From contig NC_079491.1 of assembly GCF_020520425.1 (NCBI RefSeq), positions 48,474,027 through 48,538,026 of the forward strand: a stretch of DNA of 64,000 bases, written 5' to 3'. The notes under the pieces are model-generated. The model searched no databases. It was not told the origin of the DNA and saw only the letters and a program-made list of their open reading frames with translations. This DNA is from Spinacia oleracea. Lineage: Eukaryota > Streptophyta > Magnoliopsida > Caryophyllales > Amaranthaceae. The translations under genes and the position numbers were made by a program. This document shows positions 57,037 to 64,000 of this stretch, piece by piece. Positions within the stretch are counted from its first letter, which is position 1; the number at the start of each line of letters is the position of its first letter.

Positions 57037-57039
57037 ATC

Positions 57040-60011
57040 TGTAATACCTCGTATTTTTATAATTTTTATAAATATATTTTATTATATTTATAAAGCATTT
57101 TACGATTTATTATCATTTAAATAATATTTAAATGCATTTTATTTAATGTATTTTAATTTAATTAGAATATTTATTATTTTAATTAATTACGAAACGAATT
57201 TGATTCGTGAGTCGGGAAATTAAATGAGTTGCAAATGATTTTTAAAGCTTCGGGTTTTAAATAAAAAGTCCAGTTCGTTTTATTAATCAAGCCCAATCCA
57301 AACAGTTTAATTTAAATCCTAAGCTAGCCCAATTCATTTAATTTCTAAGCCCAACTCAAATATCCTAAGCCTAGCCCATCAAGGGAATAGGGAGCCTATA
57401 AATAGACTCCCCCATCATTAAATGAACCCCTAAAATTTCATAAAGCCCCTTTTTGCTTTGCTTGCCCCTCACTCCATCTCTCCTCTCTCTTTTGCTCGGC
57501 ACCCGCACGCCCTCAAGGCTCGTGCCCCCGTGCTGCGCCCGCACGGCCTCGTGCCCTCGTGCCTGCCCTCGCCCACAGCACTCGCCCTCGCCTCTCCTCT
57601 CTCGCTCGTGCACTCGTGCACACCTGCTGCCCCTCTCTCGCCCGTGCCCTCGCGCACAACGCTGCACCTGCTGCCTCTCTCTCGCTCGTGCCCTCGCGCA
57701 CAGCGCTGCACTGCTCGCCCTCTCTCTCTCGCTCGTGCCCTCGCGCACAGCGCTGCCCGCTCGCCCTCTCGCTCTCCTTCGCGCCCAGCGCGCGCGCGCC
57801 CCCTCTCCCCGCTCGCGCTCGTCGCCCTTGCTGCGCACACACACGTTCATGTGTGTGTGTGTGTGTGTTCGTATTCGATTTCTTTTTCGTCCAATCACAT
57901 TAATTCGTGGTTGTTCCGTGCTATAGGCCGGATTGGTATAATTCTCTTCTTCCTTACCTATTCTATTTAAATTCCGTATTTTAAATTATTATATTAATAT
58001 TGTTTTGAGTAATTAAAATGCTGGGAACCGGTTATGAATACCGTGGTTTGAAGATTTGTGTGTTGTGATTCATTAGGTTTGTTTTAATTATTAAAGGATG
58101 AATTTTAAGATTTGTTTATTTAATAAAGCATTGATTTTTATGATATTAAACTAGTGTTATTGGGATTTTCAAGTTAGGGTTTTAACCTAGACCTAATGAG
58201 TCAATTGATTAGCATAATTAGGTGATGATTTTAATTATAATAATCAATTATATTTTCAGATTTGAATAAAGGTTTAAAATGTCGATTTCTATTGATTTTA
58301 AAGGCGGAAAAAGTATGTTTTCGTACTAGGGATTGATTTTGCAAATTGAGACGACTTTATTATTGAAAAACGATTGAATTCTAAAGTCTAAAAAAAATTT
58401 TAATTTTTATAAAGTTGCTGGAAATTTAATGAACATGGAAATAATTTAAGTTTCATTATTTTGATGATAGGAGGTGATTTCTAGTTGAGTGCTCGTTATT
58501 GCAAAGTGGCCCCTACGCTTAGGTATTCAAGGTACGTACAAGTCTAGGACGACCACACCTTTTTGTCAATGACATTACATGATTGTTGATGATGTGAATT
58601 ACATTATGTGGAATCATGTTTATTTTGGTGAACGAGCATGTGTTTGGTGATGTTGGATTTATTGGATTAATTGTTGAACAATCATGTTGAAATTATTATG
58701 AGTATGGATTTCATTGTCAATCATGTTGTTCAATATTTATGCATGTATGGTTTATTTCACATGCAAGGGATGGATTAATTATTTGTATGCTATTGTACGG
58801 GATGTCTAGCATACTTTGAGCCATTTATTTGTACCTCGTCGTACTATTTATTTTACCACATGTGAAGGGTTAGCTCACGTAAGCCACCGCACATGTAGGG
58901 TTCAGTTGGGAATATTATGTATGAAATGAATTAGGATTTGTCGTGCAAGGGCACAACCCTCATGTTAATATGCATGATGTGGAGTCTCACTTTGGTGAGG
59001 AGGAACATGGTAGTAATATCACAAGTGTCTTGCTTGGTTGATCACAAGTCTTAAAGCATTAAAATAAGATTGTTTTGGTTGTTGTTTATTAATGGTATGT
59101 ATGCATGTTGTCGAGTCTTGAGTTCGCCTTTAATAAAATATTAATAAACGTAAAGTCCAACCGGAACAAGCTTCAAAACTCTTGGAACGAATATACCTTG
59201 AGTATGAACAATGGGGGGAGTCTTGCCGGAAAGCTCGTACTCCTACTAATGATACAAGACGTTGTTTCATTTATACTATGCGCAGCAATTCCGTCGGTAT
59301 GGCCCGACACTCGGTATGGCCCGATTTTATTATTAATATATTTGGTGTATGGTTGGCTCCCATCACCTTTTCCCTTTGTGGATTATTCTTTTGGCCCGTT
59401 CGAAGCTTATTCTAATTAAATTGTGAGTCAAAAGTCGAGTCAAGAGTCGAGTCTTGTATCTCATGATTGTTTGATTTGTTGTTATATGGCTTTTGCATGT
59501 TGATTAGTACTTAGTTAGTGATGCATGTTTTAGTTTCATTTACTCTATGCTTGTAAGTACTCAGCTTTTGCTGACTACGTGCTTTGTGTGTTTCTGGTCA
59601 TGGCCTTTGCCTTAATGACCCTATGATGATCCATCATTTGCACTTGCATTGTTGGGGAGTAGACTAATATAGCAGGTTGGTAGATCAAGTACCATCGAAA
59701 TCATGTGGCTTGGGATGATTGAGAGAGTTGCATGCTTTCGTTCTTTGAAACTATTTTATTTAATATTTTAATTATGTTTGAAATGTTTGAATTATTTATA
59801 CTTTGGGTTTTGGGCCATTATGGTTCCGAATTGTAGGAGGCCTCAATATTTCATTAATTATGGTTTTTAAAAGTTAGTTGACATTTAATTCCGCTGCTTA
59901 ATTCTGGTAATAGCCTTAACCGTTATCACGGTGGCGGTAATGCTTTAGTAATTCCTTTATTTTAAGTTGGAAAATGGTTTTATAAAAGCAAGGAATTATT
60001 AGGGTGTTACA
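57040..60011 (+). mobile_element. 5' LTR of a Ty3-gypsy element (Tekay/Del-like), 3.0 kb
   Basis: It begins TGTAATACCTCG and ends TTATTAGGGTGTTACA. A TATAAATA box lies at 57397-57404, followed by a GC-rich leader. Near the end, ACATTTAATTCCGCTGC matches the other LTR in the window at the equivalent place (TTAATTCCGCTGC, about 11922). The 3' LTR lies beyond the window. TAATC (57035-57039) is the left half of the expected target duplication. Confidence 0.85.
57460..57870. repeat. GC-rich tandem repeats within the LTR leader
   Basis: Copies of about 47-50 bp share CTCGTGCCCTCGCGCACA and GCGCTGC (about 57640-57760). The block ends in CACACACACGTTCATG followed by (GT)n, a possible hairpin at 57836-57869. 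It is an island of high GC in an AT-rich region; open frames on both strands (57371-57970) are by-products of the repeat. Confidence 0.85.
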
Positions 60012-60014
60012 AAG

Positions 60015-60030
60015 TGGTATTTGCAGAGCT
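60015..60030 (+). other. Primer-binding-site region of the gypsy element
   Basis: TGGTATTTGCAGAGCT follows the LTR by 3 bases. It resembles the initiator-Met site TGGTATCAGAGC but with altered central bases. Confidence 0.5.
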
Positions 60031-60816
60031 CTAGTTTGAGAGCTGCTTTGCATTAATTAATAGTGCAAAGTGGTAAATCCTTAAACTACGATTGCGGAAC
60101 TTTAGGATTTTCGAAAATTATTTTCCTAAAGTCAAACGTATTATTTTGAGTACTCAATATTTTAAAGGTCAAATATCAATTATTTTGGGTCGTTTGAAAT
60201 TAGTGGAAAAGTCGGATTACTATTTAATATTAATTAAATTTTTCGAATTTTTTTTCTATTTTTCCGATTTTTTCGAATTTTTCGAATTAATTTCAAATTT
60301 ATTTTATTAATTTCGGAAATTATTTTATTTAATTATCCGAATTATTTTAATCATTTATTTATTTATTTATTTTATTCGAATATTATTTCGAATTTATGTT
60401 TAAAATTTTCGGATTTCTTTTTTTATTTATCCGAAATTTATTTATTTATTTATTTAATTAATCAATAATTCTTATTAAGTTTCGATTTTAATTTGAATAA
60501 TTTCAACAAAGTTAGGAGTTATTTCTTAATTAATTTCGAAAATTAATATTATTTTCAAGTGAGAATTGGGTAGACTAAGAAGGGCATATTAGTCTAAGAA
60601 TGCATATTATGTGACAATGTGATTATTAAGTGCCATGTATATGTTTTAACTATGTTTTATCTTGCTTCTTAATTGCATCATATTTCATGTTGAGCATATA
60701 TTTGTGCATTGAAATTGTATGGCTCCACGAATTATTTATTGTATCCTTTTGGGGTTGGAATTTCTATGGAAACGCGTTAGTAAGACTTTTGAGTTGTGAA
60801 TTTTCAGGAATTAAGG
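60031..60816. other. Untranslated leader of the gypsy element
   Basis: AT-rich, with TTATTTATTTATTTATT runs and TTTCGAATTTTTCGAATT repeats (60237-60440). No ORF. It ends in a splice-acceptor-like TTTTCAG (60802-60808). Confidence 0.5.
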
Positions 60817-61503
60817 ATGCTACCTTCTAAGTTCACCAGTCTAGGATACTTAGAGAAGATGGATAATGAGACTCCTCGCACGTATGTTCAGAAGATCGTG
60901 TTTGCTTGTGACTATTTGGCTTCGACCAAGAATATGCCCCACCTTAGGCACAAAGATATGATGGCTAGTACGATTATACATTGTTTACCCCATAAGAACC
61001 CTTACATAGACCTCAGGAATAGGTTCAGTGACATGCATTATGGTGATGGTACCCCTAATTGGTACGAATATGGGACCAGTGATGGTAGGTGGAAGTATGA
61101 TTCTGAGGTTCTTGCTACTATCCTAGAGGTTACGGAAATTAGCTATGAGGATGGAAAGTATTCCGCGGGTCTAGGTATGGGCTATGGAGGAATAGAAAGT
61201 GATGGTGAGGATGGCATGATCCATGATGAGCAAGCTAGTGATGTTGAGGAGGATAGTGATGATGATGTGGTAGAGATTGAGAATCCTAACCCTATAGTTC
61301 CTGAACCAACCATTGAGATATCCAGTGGATCTGAAGATGAGCTTGAAGAGAATAATGTGGTTGATAGTGAGCCACAACAAAATGATGAGGCTATGGATGA
61401 AGACTCGGATCCGGAAGAAGACTTGGATGATCCTAATGATCAAGACTTTACTCCAGAGAAATACAAGGAAAGAAATGATCGTCGTGATGACGTTAGTCTC
61501 TAG
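60817..61503 (+). CDS. Extra acidic ORF upstream of gag in a gypsy element
   Basis: From ATG at 60817 this is a 228-aa uninterrupted frame between the 5' LTR and gag. The N-terminal half (MLPSKFTSLGYLEKMDNETP, RTYVQKIVFACDYL, MMASTIIHCLPHKNPYIDLR) looks globular. The C-terminal half is strongly acidic (DVEEDSDDDVVEIENPNP, ISSGSEDELEENNV, EDSDPEEDLDDPNDQDFTPE) and then basic (KYKERNDRRDD). TTTTCAG just upstream could be a splice acceptor. It has no gag or pol motif I recognise. Extra ORFs before gag are known in some plant gypsy lineages such as Ogre/Tat, but this element's pol is chromovirus-like. Function unknown; the acidic tail would suit a chaperone- or chromatin-binding role, which is a guess. 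Confidence 0.7.
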   Translation: MLPSKFTSLGYLEKMDNETPRTYVQKIVFACDYLASTKNMPHLRHKDMMASTIIHCLPHKNPYIDLRNRFSDMHYGDGTPNWYEYGTSDGRWKYDSEVLATILEVTEISYEDGKYSAGLGMGYGGIESDGEDGMIHDEQASDVEEDSDDDVVEIENPNPIVPEPTIEISSGSEDELEENNVVDSEPQQNDEAMDEDSDPEEDLDDPNDQDFTPEKYKERNDRRDDVSL

Positions 61504-61956
61504 AGAAATGTAATCCTTAGTTTTGTTTTTTTCGTTGATTAATAAAGTGGCAAAGCTACTATTTATGGTTTTAGTTTATTATAGTTGGAGAATAAATGTT
61601 ATGGCATTAGTGGATGTAAGACTTATTCATTGGAGTTTTAATAAATGAATAGAATTTCCTTTTTCGTTATCCTTTAAGTTTAATTCTCAATTCTAAGTCT
61701 TGTGGGTATCGCAAAGGGATTATTTGTTATTTCTTTAATGAAATTTTATGTGCAAGGTGGTTTAGTAGCAACCATCTAAATTTACTTACTTCGAATAGTG
61801 GGGTGAGAAGGCCCGAAAGTGGCGCCAACTCTTCCCCCTAGGTGGCGCTTAAGTGTGTTCTTGTTGTGAGTAGGTTCGTTGTAGAACCAGTACCTTAGTG
61901 ATGTCATGTCCAACCAATATTAAAGTTAGCCTTTTTATTTATTCAGGAGAAGGGAT
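61504..61956. other. Spacer between the extra ORF and gag
   Basis: Non-coding; ends in TTTTTATTTATTCAG (61932-61946), acceptor-like, ten bases before the gag ATG. Confidence 0.5.
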
Positions 61957-62775
61957 ATGGCTAGCCAAGAGATTTCTGAAGTGGTTAGACAACTAGCTGA
62001 GGTAGTTCGTGACCTAGCTGAAACCAGAGCAAACCCAATGCATGACCCGGCTGGGGAAATGTTTAAGAAAATAGCTCAAAGCAAGCCTCCAGTCTATAGC
62101 GGAGAGATTGAATCAAGTGTGTTGGAGAACTGGTTGAGAGAGTTTGATAAACTCATTGTAGCTGTGAATTGCCCCGAAAACCTTAGGGTGAATAGTGCTG
62201 TGTACTACCTGAGAGGTGAAGCTGATTTGTGGTGGCAACGATGTGAAAATACCCTTAGAGCCACACCTAACTTTGGATGGGAAGCATTCAAAACTGCACT
62301 AAGGAACAAGTTTTACCCACCCTACCTGAAGAAGCAAAAGGCGCAGGAGTTCATTGAACTCAAAATGGGAGGTCTGTCTGTGACAGAATACTATTCTAAG
62401 TTTATAGAGCTGTCTAGGTTTGCACCTGAAGTGGTGGCAACGGAAGAGCTCAGGGCTCAAAGATTCGAGAATGGTTTGACCATGGACTTACAGCTGTTGT
62501 TGTCTGGAGAGACCTTTACCTCATTAGATACCCTGTACGGAAAAGCTGCTCACCTGTATGGGTTACAGCAAAGGAAGAATGGTAGTGCTGAAAAGAGAAA
62601 GGATGGTGGAAGCTCGAATCAAGGAAATAACCATCAGAATCGGGGGAATTTTAGGAAGCACAAAGGAAATGGGAATTTCCAGTTTAGGGCTAACAATGGT
62701 GGTAATCGCAACAACCAAGGTGCTGGAAATCAGTCTGGAAGGAATGGAGTACGGACCTACGAATGTAGGCTGTAA
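61957..62775 (+). CDS. Gypsy gag (capsid), cut short by a frameshift
   Basis: The 272-aa frame starts [21 protein letters not shown] Retrotrans_gag-type capsid core follows: [80 protein letters not shown]. Then an Asn/Gly/Arg-rich nucleocapsid stretch leads to a stop at 62775. The expected CCHC zinc knuckle lies immediately downstream in another frame (from 62771), so a small indel near 62765-62771 has separated gag from the rest of the polyprotein. Gag forms the virus-like particle in the cytoplasm. Confidence 0.9.
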   Translation: MASQEISEVVRQLAEVVRDLAETRANPMHDPAGEMFKKIAQSKPPVYSGEIESSVLENWLREFDKLIVAVNCPENLRVNSAVYYLRGEADLWWQRCENTLRATPNFGWEAFKTALRNKFYPPYLKKQKAQEFIELKMGGLSVTEYYSKFIELSRFAPEVVATEELRAQRFENGLTMDLQLLLSGETFTSLDTLYGKAAHLYGLQQRKNGSAEKRKDGGSSNQGNNHQNRGNFRKHKGNGNFQFRANNGGNRNNQGAGNQSGRNGVRTYECRL

Positions 62776-64000
62776 CATGAATCACCCTGGAAAAGATTGT
62801 GATGGGAATTTGGTGACTTGTAGATTCTGTCAGAAGTTAGGCCATAGGGAGTATGAATGCTATTCTAAGAATGGAAAGCCTAATCAAGGTAACCACCAAG
62901 GCAACCGGAATAATCAAAACCGGAATGGGGGAAATGGAGGTGGAAATCAAAGGAACTACCAAAGTGGTAACAATGGCAATAGCAATGGAAATCACCAGAA
63001 CCATGGAAAGCCTGGAGGGAACCAACAGCAGAATGGGAATCGAAACAACAATGGGAACACCAATGGAGGTGGCTATAACAAAGGAGTTGCCCAAGGAAAG
63101 TTGAATGTGATATCTAGGCAAGAAGCGGAGACTTCCTCTGACGTCATAGCGGGTACTTTTTCTATTAATTCCGTTTCAGTTAAAGTTCTATTTGATTCTG
63201 GTGCGACTTATTCTTTTATATCAGTAGATGCTTTGGGGAAATTAGGGTTGAAAGAGCCTGAATCGATTGAAGTACCTATAGTCATACCTACTGGTAGTAT
63301 AGTGAAGTGTACCAAAATCCATAGAGATGTGCCTATGACCATAACCAAGACCGTATTCTTATCTAACCTAATCGAATTCGAGTTAGGAGAGCTAGATGTA
63401 ATTCTAGAGATGGATTGGTTGGCCAAGTTCAAAGCCAAAATAGATTGTGAGAAGCAGAAGGTTCACTTGAGGTCTAGCCTAGGCAAAGTAGTGTCATATC
63501 GTCGTTTTGGTAAACCTAAGAACATAGGAATCATCACGGCAATAGAACTCGTGAAGCTAGTCAGTAAAGGGAACCCAGCTTTCTTATGTAATGTAAGGAA
63601 CTTAGAGCATGTGATCAAGGATCAGCCTGAGGATATTGCAGTAGTCAATGAATTCCTTGAGGTATTTCCAGAAGAGATCCCGGGGATGCCTCCCAATCGA
63701 CCTATTGACATCACCATAGATTTAGTGCCCGGAACCGCCCCTATTTCAAAAGCACCTTATCGAATGGCTCCAGCAAAAATGAATGAATTAAAAAACCAAC
63801 TAGAGGATCTATTGGAGAAAGGTTATATTAGGCCAAGTGCATCGCCTTGGGGAGCACCAGTGTTGTTTGTGAAGAAAAAGGATGGAAGTATGAGGCTCTG
63901 TATAGACTACAGGGAGCTCAATAAGGTCACAATCAAGAACAAATATCCATTACCTAGGATAGAAGACCTATTTGACCAACTAAAAGGAGCAGGAATCTTT
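62771..64000 (+). CDS. Gypsy zinc knuckle, protease and start of reverse transcriptase (runs off window)
   Basis: The frame is open from 62771 to the window end (410 codons). A knuckle [14 protein letters not shown] (CX2CX4HX4C) follows [12 protein letters not shown]. Next comes an Asn/Gly-rich linker. The aspartic protease has [15 protein letters not shown] and a later [12 protein letters not shown], where the usual Gly before MDWL is Glu. The RT begins [58 protein letters not shown] and [20 protein letters not shown]. These motifs fit the Tekay/Del chromovirus lineage. The catalytic RT box, RNase H and integrase lie beyond the window. Confidence 0.92.

Noticed and set aside
57371..57970. 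Five overlapping long ORFs on both strands, Arg/Ala- or Ser/Leu-rich
   Set aside because: All are produced by the GC-rich tandem repeat of the LTR leader, which is free of stops in several frames at once; composition is repeat-driven.

Overview
The window is nuclear DNA of a flowering plant. It is AT-rich, genes are sparse and split by introns, and most of the sequence is transposable elements of typical plant families: Ty1-copia, Ty3-gypsy chromoviruses, L1-type LINEs, a tRNA-derived SINE, Stowaway MITEs, Mutator-like elements (MULEs) with 9-bp target duplications, a PIF/Harbinger transposon and an hAT MITE. The protein sequences look like a eudicot; a Caryophyllales relative is a guess only.

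Host genes. Four are recognisable: the last two exons of an AlaX-type tRNA-editing protein (2082-4043, +); a single-exon SRC2-like C2-domain protein (12745-13542, -); a three-exon gene resembling the NDUFAF4/UPF0240 complex I assembly factor (36134-23971, -), whose 11.3-kb second intron holds two retroelements and several MITEs; and a single-exon FPF1-like gene (about 53272-53592, +) whose conserved start codon reads ATA.

Layout. 1-4.3 kb: AlaX 3' end. 4.3-12.7 kb: microsatellites, a Stowaway MITE, a LINE tail split by a MULE, and a copia remnant split by a 2.7-kb solo gypsy LTR. 12.7-13.6 kb: SRC2-like gene. 13.9-22.8 kb: a run of non-autonomous elements, each packed with its own short motif (AGTTACTATATG, AAAAGAACA, AACTTTTACT), with exon-like gene fragments and a first inverted pair of tRNA-like cloverleaves around a dimeric tandem array. 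23.9-36.1 kb: NDUFAF4-like gene. 36.7-41.1 kb: PIF/Harbinger element with an uninterrupted transposase ORF, a broken ORF1 and a nested hAT MITE. 41-45 kb: MITE-like sequence and a copia LTR. 45-52.8 kb: a composite region with TGTTCT repeats, a second inverted tRNA-like pair and a 5'-truncated LINE. 53.2-53.6 kb: FPF1-like gene, then a 90-bp CTT microsatellite and a SINE. 57.0-64.0 kb: 5' half of a gypsy element with a 3-kb LTR, an extra acidic ORF before gag, a gag frameshift, and pol running off the window.

The least explained structures are the two convergent pairs of tRNA-like cloverleaves and the motif-saturated elements around them. All calls come from reading the sequence; no search or folding program was run.
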